Under the pieces are notes generated by a model that saw nothing but the letters and a program-made list of their open reading frames with translations, was not told the DNA's origin and ran no database searches. Positions 1 to 8,006 of a DNA stretch of 64,000 nt are shown piece by piece (position 1 is the stretch's first letter; each line of letters opens with the position of its first letter). A program made the position numbers and the translations under genes. The stretch spans positions 868,001-932,000 of the forward strand of contig CP112982.1 in the NCBI GenBank assembly GCA_041875495.1, in the 5' to 3' direction. Origin of the DNA: Halomonas sp. CH40 (GTDB taxonomy: Bacteria; Pseudomonadota; Gammaproteobacteria; Pseudomonadales; Halomonadaceae).

Positions 1-1
1 G

Positions 2-2611
2 GTGCCACGGGGCTCGATCGGTTTCCGCTGGAATGAAGAAGAAGTTAACCAGGGCAAGTGGAACCTGGAGCCGCTGGATGCCGACGGCGCAGAAATCAAG
101 CCGCTGTTGACCCTGGCTAAGGCCCATGACGAAGTGGCTCGGGTGGCCTTCCCCTACTTTGGCGGCATCGAGCACGAGCATTTTGCCCATGTGGAAGGTG
201 CAAGCGGCGACCGCCTTTACCATTGCCTGCCCGCCAAGAAGATGCAGAAGGCGGATGGTACCCAGATTCTGGCGGTCACCGTCTTTGACCTGATGTGTGC
301 CAACTACGGGATTGACCGTGGCTTTGGCAAGGACGGCGAAGATGACGGTGCCACCTCCTACGATCAGATCAAACCATATACCCCGGCCTGGCAGGAAAAG
401 ATCACTGGCGTACCTGCCCAGCAGGCCGCGCGTATCGGTCGTGAATTCGCTGACAATGCCCACAAGACCCAAGGGCGCAGCATGATCATTGTCGGTGCCG
501 GTATGAACCACTGGTACCACATGGACATGAACTACCGTGGCCTGATCAACATGCTGGTGATGTGCGGTTGTATCGGCCAGAGCGGCGGCGGCTGGGCCCA
601 CTATGTTGGCCAGGAAAAGCTGCGCCCGCAGACCGGCTGGCTGCCGCTGGCCTTTGGTCTGGACTGGACGCGCCCACCGCGCCACATGAACTCGACCTCT
701 TTCTTCTATAACCACTCCTCCCAGTGGCGCTACGAAAAGCTGGAAATCAAGGAAATCCTCTCACCCCTGGCGGATACCTCACGCCACACCGGAAGCCTGA
801 TTGACTACAACGTGCGCGCTGAACGCATGGGCTGGCTGCCATCGGCGCCCCAGCTGGGTACCAACCCGCTGCGCATCGCCAAAGCGGCCAAGGCGGCCGG
901 TATGGGCACCAAGGAATACGCCGTTGAGCAGCTTAAGAAAGGTGAGCTGGCGTTTGCGGCCGAAGACCCGGATAACCCCCAGAACTTCCCGCGTAACATG
1001 TTTATCTGGCGCTCGAACCTGCTGGGCAGCTCCGGCAAGGGCCATGAGTACATGCTCAAGTACCTGCTGGGCACCCGCCACGGTATCCAGGGCAAGGATC
1101 TGGGCGATTTCGGCGGCCAGAAGCCGGAAGAGGTGAAGTGGCTTGACGAGGCGCCGGAAGGCAAGCTCGACCTGCTGGTGACCTTGGACTTCCGGATGTC
1201 CACCACCTGCATGTTCTCGGATGTCGTGCTGCCAACCGCCACCTGGTACGAGAAGAACGACCTTAATACCTCGGATATGCACCCCTTTATCCACCCGCTG
1301 ACCGCGGCCACGGACCCCGCCTGGGAATCACGCAGCGACTGGGACATTTACAAGGGTATTGCCAAGGCATTCTCCAAGGCCTGTGTCGGCCATCTGGGTG
1401 AAGAGACCGACCTGGTGACGCTGCCGATGCAGCATGACTCCCCCGGGGAGCTGGCCCAGGTGGACGTCAAGGACTGGAAAAAAGGCGAGTGCGAGCCGAT
1501 TCCTGGCAAGACCATGCCAGCCCTGCTGGAAGTGCAGCGCAATTACCCGGAAACCTATGAGCGCTTCACCTCGCTTGGCCCGGCGCTGGAAAAGCTTGGC
1601 AACGGCGGCAAGGGCATCAACTGGAACACGGATGCCGAAGTTGAGCTGCTCGGCAAGCTGAACCATCGCAAGCTGGAAGGCTCCTCGAAAGGGCGCCCGT
1701 GCATCGAAACCGCCATTGATGCAGCCGAAACCGTACTGACCCTGGCACCCGAAACCAATGGCCAGGTGGCCGTCAAGGCCTGGGAAGCACTGTCAAAAAT
1801 CACCGGCCGCGAGCATGCTCACCTGGCGCACCCCAAGGAAGACGAGAAAATCCGCTTCCGGGATATCGTTGCTCAGCCGCGCAAGATTATCTCCAGCCCC
1901 ACCTGGTCAGGCCTGGAAGATGAGCATGTGTCCTACAACGCCGGTTACACCAACGTGCATGAGCTGATTCCATGGCGCACGGTGAGTGGCCGTCAGCAGT
2001 TCTACCAGGATCACGCCTGGATGCGCGACTTCGGTGAAAGCCTGCTGGTCTACCGCCCGCCGATCAACACCAAGGCGGCAGAGAACTTCCAGCTGCCAGC
2101 GGATAACGGCTACAAGAGCAAGGCGCTGAACTTCCTCACGCCGCACCAGAAGTGGGGGATTCACTCGACCTACTCCGACAACCTGATGATGCTCACCCTC
2201 AACCGGGGCGGCCCTGTGGTATGGCTTTCGGAAGACGATGCAGCGGAGATCGGCATAGAAGACAACGACTGGCTTGAAGTCTACAACGCCAACGGCTCGA
2301 TTGCCGCCCGCGCTGTGGTCAGCCAGCGCATCAAGGTGGGCATGGTGATGATGTACCACGCCCAGGAGCGCATTGTGAATGTGCCCGGTTCGGAAATTAC
2401 CGGCACCCGTGGCGGCATCCACAACTCGGTCACCCGTGTCTGCCCCAAGCCGACCCATATGATCGGCGGCTACGCGCAGCTCTCTTACAGCTTCAACTAC
2501 TACGGCACCGTGGGCTCCAACCGTGACGAGTTCGTGCTGGTGCGCAAGATGAAGCACATCGACTGGCTCGATGGTGAAGGTAACGATTACGTCCAGGAGG
2601 CCGTGAAATGA
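2..2611 (+). CDS. narG: Respiratory nitrate reductase alpha subunit NarG (5' end outside window)
   Basis: This is the catalytic Mo-bisMGD subunit of the membrane-bound, cytoplasm-facing nitrate reductase, which reduces nitrate to nitrite with quinol electrons passed through NarI and NarH. The open frame enters from the window edge and gives 869 residues. Full NarG is about 1,240, so roughly the first third is missing, including the Tat-like leader, the FS0 cluster ligands and the molybdenum-ligand Asp. The visible part reads as NarG throughout: GMNHWYHMDMNYR, CGCIGQSGGGWAHYVGQEK and, near the end, a molybdopterin-dinucleotide-binding C-terminal domain. The stop overlaps the narH start as ATGA, so translation is coupled. 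Subunit identity is certain; nothing upstream can be said. Confidence 0.97.
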   Translation: MPRGSIGFRWNEEEVNQGKWNLEPLDADGAEIKPLLTLAKAHDEVARVAFPYFGGIEHEHFAHVEGASGDRLYHCLPAKKMQKADGTQILAVTVFDLMCANYGIDRGFGKDGEDDGATSYDQIKPYTPAWQEKITGVPAQQAARIGREFADNAHKTQGRSMIIVGAGMNHWYHMDMNYRGLINMLVMCGCIGQSGGGWAHYVGQEKLRPQTGWLPLAFGLDWTRPPRHMNSTSFFYNHSSQWRYEKLEIKEILSPLADTSRHTGSLIDYNVRAERMGWLPSAPQLGTNPLRIAKAAKAAGMGTKEYAVEQLKKGELAFAAEDPDNPQNFPRNMFIWRSNLLGSSGKGHEYMLKYLLGTRHGIQGKDLGDFGGQKPEEVKWLDEAPEGKLDLLVTLDFRMSTTCMFSDVVLPTATWYEKNDLNTSDMHPFIHPLTAATDPAWESRSDWDIYKGIAKAFSKACVGHLGEETDLVTLPMQHDSPGELAQVDVKDWKKGECEPIPGKTMPALLEVQRNYPETYERFTSLGPALEKLGNGGKGINWNTDAEVELLGKLNHRKLEGSSKGRPCIETAIDAAETVLTLAPETNGQVAVKAWEALSKITGREHAHLAHPKEDEKIRFRDIVAQPRKIISSPTWSGLEDEHVSYNAGYTNVHELIPWRTVSGRQQFYQDHAWMRDFGESLLVYRPPINTKAAENFQLPADNGYKSKALNFLTPHQKWGIHSTYSDNLMMLTLNRGGPVVWLSEDDAAEIGIEDNDWLEVYNANGSIAARAVVSQRIKVGMVMMYHAQERIVNVPGSEITGTRGGIHNSVTRVCPKPTHMIGGYAQLSYSFNYYGTVGSNRDEFVLVRKMKHIDWLDGEGNDYVQEAVK

Positions 2612-4170
2612 AGATTCGCTCGCAAGTAGGCATGGTCCTCAACCTCGACAAGTGCATCGGCTGTCACACCTGCTCGGTGACCTGCAAGAACGTCTGGACC
2701 AGCCGTGAAGGCGTCGAATACGCCTGGTTCAACAACGTCGAGACCAAGCCCGGCATCGGTTATCCCAAGGAGTGGGAAAACCAGAAAAAATGGAAGGGCG
2801 GCTGGATGCGCAAGTCCGATGGCAAGATCGAACCGCGTATCGGCGGCAAGTGGCGGGTGCTGGCGAATATCTTTGCCAACCCCGACCTGCCCGAGGTGGA
2901 CGATTACTACGAACCCTTCACCTTTGATTACGAGCATTTGCATAGCGCCAAGCAGGGCGAACATATGCCCACCGCGCGGCCGCGTTCGCTGATCTCCGGC
3001 GAGCGCATGAAAAAGATTGAATGGGGCCCCAACTGGGAAGAAATCCTCGGCACAGAGTTCGCCAAGCGGCGTAAGGATATGAACTTCGAGAAGGTGCAGG
3101 CCGATATCTATGGCCAGTTTGAAAACACCTTCATGATGTACCTGCCGCGCCTGTGCGAGCACTGCCTCAACCCGACCTGTGTGGCCAGCTGCCCGAGTGG
3201 TGCCATCTACAAGCGTGAAGAAGACGGCATCGTCCTGATCGACCAGGACAAGTGCCGGGGCTGGCGGATGTGTATCTCCGGCTGCCCCTACAAGAAGATC
3301 TACTACAACTGGAAAAGCGGTAAATCCGAGAAGTGTATTTTCTGCTATCCGCGTATCGAATCCGGCCAGCCGACTATCTGCTCGGAAACCTGTGTCGGGC
3401 GTATCCGCTACCTGGGTGTGCTGCTGTACGACGCAGACCGTATTGAAGAAGTGGCCAGCTCCCCCAGCGAGCAGGATCTCTACCATCGTCAGTGTGAGAT
3501 CTTCCTCGACCCGCATGACCCTGAGGTGATCGCCCAGGCGAAAAAAGACGGTATTGCCGATAACGTCATTCAGGCGGCCCAGGAATCGCCGGTCTACAAG
3601 CTGGCAATGGACTGGGGTCTGGCCCTGCCGCTGCACCCGGAATACCGCACCCTGCCGATGGTCTGGTACGTGCCGCCGCTGTCACCGATCCAGTCGGCAG
3701 CCGAAGCAGGCAACGTCGAGTTTGATGGGGTGATGCCGAAGATTGAATCCCTGCGCATTCCAGTGAAGTACCTGGCCAACATGCTCACCGCCGGTGAAGA
3801 AGCCCCTGTGGTACTGGCGCTCAAGCGGCTGATGGCGATGCGCCTTTATATGCGCGGCAAGCACGTGGAAGGGCAGACCAATGCCGAGGTGCTGGATGAA
3901 GTAGGTCTCAGCGAAGCTCAGGTGGAAGACATGTACCGCTACCTGGCGATTGCCAATTACGAAGACCGCTTTGTGATTCCCACCAGCCACCGGGAAATGG
4001 CCACCGATGCCTTCCCTGAGCGCGGCGGCTGCGGCTTCACCTTTGGCGATGGCTGCCATGGCGAAAGCTCGCCCAGCTTGTTCAATGGCCGCAAGACCAC
4101 CGCCACCATGGTCAAGCCAGTGGAAACCTTCGACCCGCATGCACAGAGCGAGGAGGCCCGTCATGGGTAA
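2608..4170 (+). CDS. narH: Nitrate reductase beta subunit NarH (Fe-S)
   Basis: This is the electron-transfer subunit of nitrate reductase A, carrying three [4Fe-4S] clusters and one [3Fe-4S] cluster between NarI heme and NarG. The 520-residue length matches the family (about 510). Cysteine groups are visible at residues 16-26 (CIGCHTCSVTC) and as a second set from about residue 184 on (CEHCLNPTCVASCP, then CRGWRMCISGCP with Trp in place of one Cys, the 3Fe-4S signature, then CIFC and CSETC). The start is ATG with a strong AGGAGG upstream, and it overlaps the narG stop by 4 nt. The last 8 nt overlap narJ. Confidence 0.98.
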   Translation: MKIRSQVGMVLNLDKCIGCHTCSVTCKNVWTSREGVEYAWFNNVETKPGIGYPKEWENQKKWKGGWMRKSDGKIEPRIGGKWRVLANIFANPDLPEVDDYYEPFTFDYEHLHSAKQGEHMPTARPRSLISGERMKKIEWGPNWEEILGTEFAKRRKDMNFEKVQADIYGQFENTFMMYLPRLCEHCLNPTCVASCPSGAIYKREEDGIVLIDQDKCRGWRMCISGCPYKKIYYNWKSGKSEKCIFCYPRIESGQPTICSETCVGRIRYLGVLLYDADRIEEVASSPSEQDLYHRQCEIFLDPHDPEVIAQAKKDGIADNVIQAAQESPVYKLAMDWGLALPLHPEYRTLPMVWYVPPLSPIQSAAEAGNVEFDGVMPKIESLRIPVKYLANMLTAGEEAPVVLALKRLMAMRLYMRGKHVEGQTNAEVLDEVGLSEAQVEDMYRYLAIANYEDRFVIPTSHREMATDAFPERGGCGFTFGDGCHGESSPSLFNGRKTTATMVKPVETFDPHAQSEEARHG

Positions 4171-4957
4171 TACCGCCCCGGCAGCCGAACATTGGCTGCC
4201 CGAAGCACATGAAGAAATGCTCAGCCTGCGCGTTCTGGCGCGCCTGCTGGATTACCCCAGCGCTGAGTTGCAGCAGGCCGCCAGCGAGTTGGTGGCGCTT
4301 ATTGATGCGGAAAAACGCTGGCAGCCGGCATTACGCGCCAAGTTGAGCGCCTGGGGTCAGCGCATTGCCGAGGCGGAACTGCTCGACCTGCAGGCTGAGT
4401 ACGTGGCGCTGTTCGACAAGGGGCGGTCAGTCTCGCTGTTGCTGTTCGAGCACGTTCACGGCGAGTCTCGCGATCGTGGCCAGGCCATGGTCGATCTGAT
4501 GAATGAGTACAGCGTGGCGGGTTTTGAGCTGGATGCCCGGGAACTGCCTGACTATCTGCCGCTGTTTCTGGAGTATCTGTCCACTCGGCCAGAAGCGGAA
4601 ATTGCCCGCTGGCTGGGCGAAATCCGCCACATCCTGGCGCTGCTGACCGCTCGCCTGGAAGAGCGCGACGCCGAGCATGCCCTGGTGACCTATGCGCTGC
4701 TGGCACTGATTGGCGCTGAAGCGGATATTGATGACCACCGTGACGAGGTCAAGGCAGAAGCACCTGACGATACCCCCGAAGCGCTGGATGCTGTCTGGGA
4801 AGAGGAAGCGGTGCGCTTTTCTGCCGAATCCGATCAGGACTGTGCCCTGCAATCGGCGGAAGGGCGGCGGCTTGCCGAACGCAAGAACGCCGTGCCCAGT
4901 GACCCCATTACCATCATGCCCAGCCCACACAACGCTGGGCAAGGCTTAGATCGCTAA
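4163..4957 (+). CDS. narJ: Nitrate reductase assembly chaperone NarJ
   Basis: This is the system-specific chaperone (TorD/NarJ-type all-helical fold) that binds the NarG N-terminus and promotes molybdenum-cofactor and Fe-S insertion before membrane docking. It is not part of the final enzyme. I chose the ATG at 4163, preceded by GAGGAGG, giving 264 residues. The frame stays open further upstream inside narH, but that extension is narH read out of frame. The conserved core LRVLARLLDYPSAELQ and the LFEHVHGESRDRGQAMVDL segment (about residues 100-120) are typical. The C-terminal ~60 residues are acidic and variable. Confidence 0.95.
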   Translation: MGNTAPAAEHWLPEAHEEMLSLRVLARLLDYPSAELQQAASELVALIDAEKRWQPALRAKLSAWGQRIAEAELLDLQAEYVALFDKGRSVSLLLFEHVHGESRDRGQAMVDLMNEYSVAGFELDARELPDYLPLFLEYLSTRPEAEIARWLGEIRHILALLTARLEERDAEHALVTYALLALIGAEADIDDHRDEVKAEAPDDTPEALDAVWEEEAVRFSAESDQDCALQSAEGRRLAERKNAVPSDPITIMPSPHNAGQGLDR

Positions 4958-4969
4958 AGGAGAACTGTC

Positions 4970-5653
4970 ATGTTTAGCGAATATCTGCAGCACTTGATTT
5001 ATGGCTACTACCCTTACCTGGCGGGCACGGTGTTTTTGCTGGGCAGCCTGATTCGCTTTGATCACGGCCAGTACACCTGGAAAACCGGCTCCAGCCAGAT
5101 GCTGTCGTCGAAGAACATGCGCCTGGCCAGCAACCTGTTCCATATCGGTATCATTACGATTTTCTTTGGCCACCTGGTGGGCATGCTGACGCCACACTGG
5201 GTTTACGCGCCTTTCCTGCATGCAGGCACCAAGCAGATCATCGCCATTGTCGTGGGCGGGGCTGCGGGTATTGCTTGCCTGGTCGGGGGCGGAATGCTGC
5301 TCTACCGCCGTCTGTTCAACGCACGCGTACGGGCGTCATCGCACATCATGGATACCATCATCCTGGCCTTGATTGTCTCCCAGGCTGCCCTGGGAATGGC
5401 GACCGTCTACTTCTCACTTGGCCACCTTGACGGTGCCATGATGCTGACACTTTCCAGCTGGGCACAGTCGATCATCTTCTTCAGTGGCGGTGCGGCTGAC
5501 TACATGGCCGAGGTCTCCTGGATCTACAAGGTGCATATCTTCTCAGGTATTACCATCATCATGCTGTTCCCGTTCACCCGCCTGGTGCATGTCTGGAGCG
5601 TTCCCTTTGGTTACGTTACCCGCCGTTATCAGCTGGTTCGTAAGCGGGCCTGA
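4970..5653 (+). CDS. narI: Nitrate reductase gamma subunit NarI (cytochrome b)
   Basis: This integral-membrane diheme cytochrome b oxidises quinol and passes electrons to NarH. At 227 residues it matches the family size. Five hydrophobic segments are visible, with His residues in the first to last helices placed as expected for the two b hemes (for example FHIGIITIFFGHLVGM and the late KVHIFSGI...RLVHVWS). It follows narJ by 12 nt with an AAGGAG ribosome site. It completes the narGHJI operon. Confidence 0.97.
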   Translation: MFSEYLQHLIYGYYPYLAGTVFLLGSLIRFDHGQYTWKTGSSQMLSSKNMRLASNLFHIGIITIFFGHLVGMLTPHWVYAPFLHAGTKQIIAIVVGGAAGIACLVGGGMLLYRRLFNARVRASSHIMDTIILALIVSQAALGMATVYFSLGHLDGAMMLTLSSWAQSIIFFSGGAADYMAEVSWIYKVHIFSGITIIMLFPFTRLVHVWSVPFGYVTRRYQLVRKRA

Positions 5654-5654
5654 G

Positions 5655-5693
5655 AACAGTGCTTGAAAACAGGGCTTGAAAACAGGGCTTGAG
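5655..5693. repeat. Three tandem 13-bp repeats in the narI-ppiC spacer
   Basis: The spacer after the narI stop consists of three adjacent 13-bp units at 5655-5667, 5668-5680 and 5681-5693, all variants of AACAGGGCTTGAA. The first has one T/G change and the last ends in G. The repeat sits just before the GAGAGG ribosome site of the next gene. It looks like slippage expansion; no function is claimed. Confidence 0.85.
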
Positions 5694-5707
5694 AGAGGAA
5701 AGCCAGT

Positions 5708-6517
5708 ATGCAAATGATTGATATTGAACAGCTACCGGGGGCCACCGCGCCCCCACCGGTGAAGGTCGGTGGGCGGGAAATCCTGGAAAGCGAGATTGCC
5801 CACGAAATGCAGTACCACCCCGCCGACAGTGCCGGCAGTGCCCAGCTCAAGGCGGCGCGGGCGCTGGTGGTACGTGAACTGCTCAGCCAGCGTGCCGAGC
5901 AGCTAGGGCTTCTGGCAGACGACGCGGATGAAGACAGCGCTGTGGCCGAACTGCTGGAACGGGAACTGGCGGTACCGGAGCCGTCGGAACAGGATTGCGA
6001 ACGTTTTCACGCCACCCACCCGGAACGCTTCAGCACCCCCACCCGGGTCAATGTCCGGCATATTTTGCTGGCTGCCGCCCCGGATGATGCGGAATCCCGC
6101 GACAAGCAGTACCACCAGGGCGTCAGCCTGCTGGAAACCCTTGCTCAGCATCCTGAGCGCTTCACCGAATTCGCCCAGCGCCATTCGGTGTGCCCATCCG
6201 GGGAGCAGGGCGGCGAGCTAGGCTGGCTTGCTCCGGGGCAAACCGTGGAGGAGCTTGATCGTGCCTTGCATCACCTGCCCCTGGGGCTGCATGAAAAGCC
6301 CTTGGCATCCCGCTATGGCTGGCATCTGGTGATCATTGACGGGCGTGAAGAGGGCAAGCGTCTACCGTATCAGGATGTGGCCGACAAGGTTCGCCTGAGC
6401 CTGCATGAACAGGCCACCCGGCGCGGCCTGCGCCACTACCTGCTGGCGCTTGAAGCAGAGATGGGCGTTGAAGGGGTCGCGCTGGATGATGACAGCGGCG
6501 GCGCCCTGATGCAGTAA
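5708..6517 (+). CDS. PpiC-type peptidyl-prolyl cis-trans isomerase, nar-operon associated
   Basis: This is a parvulin-family prolyl isomerase of 269 residues. The rotamase domain spans about residues 114-215 (VNVRHILLAA, CPSGEQGGELGWLAPGQ, ASRYGWHLVIIDGR). It is preceded by a helical SurA/NifM-like N-terminal part and followed by a short helical tail. No signal peptide is present, so it should act in the cytoplasm. Its place directly after narI matches nar operons of Pseudomonas, where a PpiC-like gene follows narI, suggesting a role in folding or maturation of the nitrate reductase. That role is inference from position. The start ATG has a GAGAGGAAAG site upstream. Confidence 0.88.
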   Translation: MQMIDIEQLPGATAPPPVKVGGREILESEIAHEMQYHPADSAGSAQLKAARALVVRELLSQRAEQLGLLADDADEDSAVAELLERELAVPEPSEQDCERFHATHPERFSTPTRVNVRHILLAAAPDDAESRDKQYHQGVSLLETLAQHPERFTEFAQRHSVCPSGEQGGELGWLAPGQTVEELDRALHHLPLGLHEKPLASRYGWHLVIIDGREEGKRLPYQDVADKVRLSLHEQATRRGLRHYLLALEAEMGVEGVALDDDSGGALMQ

Positions 6518-6594
6518 AAAACACGGCTGGTTGCCTGGATCAACAGGCAGCCACGCCCTATCAAACGCCACTTTTAAAAACTGACGAGGCCGCT

Positions 6595-6999
6595 ATGCTG
6601 ACAACCCTGGATGATCTGATTCACGAAGCTCGCCTGCAACCGGTGCCGCAGTGTTTACTGTTTGTTTTGACCCGTGCAGAACTACCTGATCTGCCCACCG
6701 ATAAACAGCGCCAGCACGTGGCCAAGGGCGAAGGTGGTGTCTTGATGCCGGTGCTGTGTGTGGATAAATGCCCCACCGAAATCGACCACATGAGCGATCT
6801 GGTAGAAGAGTCGCGTTTGACAGGGGTGGATTGGGACATTGCGCTGGTAGCTGCCATGGATCATCCTGGCAGTGATGATGTGATCGAAACCCGCCTGTCT
6901 CACCTGGTGAAAGCGGTACAGAGCGGAGACATTGCACGTATGGTGGCGTTTGATCGTAACGGTGATGCCATACAGCTTGAAAAGACAGGCGTTTATTGA
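6595..6999 (+). CDS. Conserved small acidic protein, function unknown
   Basis: This is a 134-residue soluble protein starting MLTTLDDLIHEARLQP. It resembles a short proteobacterial family that databases often label 'ribonucleotide reductase subunit alpha' without a biochemical basis. It has none of the radical or nucleotide-site motifs of a real NrdA and is far too short. No transmembrane or signal sequence is visible. It sits 77 nt after the ppiC gene and may be transcribed with it or separately. I would annotate it only as conserved hypothetical. Confidence 0.75.
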   Translation: MLTTLDDLIHEARLQPVPQCLLFVLTRAELPDLPTDKQRQHVAKGEGGVLMPVLCVDKCPTEIDHMSDLVEESRLTGVDWDIALVAAMDHPGSDDVIETRLSHLVKAVQSGDIARMVAFDRNGDAIQLEKTGVY

Positions 7000-7002
7000 A
7001 GA

Positions 7003-7598
7003 TTACTGGCTAAAGCGTAGAGCGCCTACCTTGTCCAGTGCTTTAAGCCCTTGCTGGCCAAAGGTGGCGGCTAGCAGGAGGGTCTCCTTGCCACGCTTGC
7101 CCTCCCTCTGAGCGACCTCAATGGCCACCTTGCCGCCCATGCGGTACACAGGAGCGCTCTGACTACGAAAGGTGGTTGCAAAGCGTGCGGCCCGGCGCAG
7201 CTCTACAGCATTTTGTGTATTGGCCAGCATCCGCGTGCCGCCACGGTTGTTCGCCAATACATTGCTATCCCTGAAGAGGTTGCCAAGTTGCCCCAGGCGG
7301 CGGGTTTCCCGTGCCTGTCGCGCTGCTCTCACCACTGGCTTACCCAGCCAGTCAGGCAGGCAGTTGGCCTAAACGCCGAGCTGTCTTTAATGTGATCAGG
7401 CTGCTTTTGGCTACCGTTGTGCCAGCCACGGCAGGGGCAGCAGCACCACCAGAAGCGGCCGCGCCCAGGCCACTGACTACCTGGGCGCCGGTTGCCAACA
7501 CCCCCAGCGAAGCAAGAGCCACCATCATCTCATCAACCTCTTCACCCTGAGTAAGATTGACCCCTTGATTGGCCAGGTCGCGGACGTCGCCAATCACC
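7003..7598 (-). pseudogene. Broken partial copy of the membrane-protein gene at 11832-12968
   Basis: Read leftward, this segment encodes most of the middle of the 378-residue protein found at 11832-12968: the VIGD-RDLANQGVN start, the Ala/Gly-rich AASGGAAAPA stretch, KTARRLGQLP, RQARETRRLGQL and the KVGALRF end. It lacks the N-terminal ~125 residues and the C-terminal membrane segment. A 4-nt insertion near 7355, together with the in-frame stop it makes (QLPA-stop against QLPTWLGK in the intact copy), splits it into two open pieces (7352-7598 and 7003-7335). It is therefore a decayed duplicate. Homology to the full copy runs from about 7011 to 7598. Confidence 0.85.
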
Positions 7599-7967
7599 CT
7601 TCTCAATTTTCATCCCTTCATGGATCTCGGGGTTATACAGATAGCACCAGGCCTCGCCGTGTCGGGTGGGGAAGATGGCGCGGTTGTAGAGCCCTTCGCT
7701 GGGCGCTGCAGCGGCATAGCCTTCCAACTGGTCGAGCAGGGCAAGCTGTTCAGCGTTGATGGCGTAGACTTCTACCACGGCTCCGCTGGAGGGCACGGCC
7801 TTGGCCCCGGGGTAAGGGCCAAGGTCATATAAGGTCAGGGCAGTGAGTCTGTCCTGGCCGAGCAGACGAGCGCCTTCCAGCCAGTGATGGTTACGTTGCC
7901 CTTGCTTGAGGGTGCCGTAAACCGCCACGCGGTGGCACTTAAGAATATCCTGTGTCAGGTGTGCCAT
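7542..7967 (-). CDS. Gamma-glutamylcyclotransferase-like (AIG2/GGCT) protein with chimeric 3' end
   Basis: This is a 141-residue protein of the GGCT/AIG2 beta-barrel fold. The substrate-loop signature YGTLKQG is at residues 17-23 and the candidate catalytic Glu is E82 in LDQLEGY. Family members act on gamma-glutamyl groups or related amines; the substrate here is unknown. The domain appears complete up to about residue 126 (KGDW). The last ~15 residues (RRPRPGQSRGQSYSG) are the neighbouring pseudogene segment read in another frame, so the original 3' end was replaced by the duplication junction at 7587-7598. The start has an AGGAGC site. The enzyme is probably still folded, but the tail is foreign. 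Confidence 0.8.
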   Translation of the reverse strand: MAHLTQDILKCHRVAVYGTLKQGQRNHHWLEGARLLGQDRLTALTLYDLGPYPGAKAVPSSGAVVEVYAINAEQLALLDQLEGYAAAAPSEGLYNRAIFPTRHGEAWCYLYNPEIHEGMKIEKGDWRRPRPGQSRGQSYSG

Positions 7968-8006
7968 GGGTCGCTCCTTGTGGGTCGCTGGGTTGAGGCG
8001 TTAGTG

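Noticed and set aside
2587..3636. A 349-codon open frame antisense to narH
   Set aside because: It lies wholly over narH, has no ribosome site or family resemblance, and reflects codon bias on the opposite strand.
6523..6551. Hairpin GGCTG...TGCCTG / CAGGCA...GCC after the ppiC gene as a terminator
   Set aside because: The T-run is on the leftward side only, and no leftward gene there obviously needs it; its direction does not fit ppiC.
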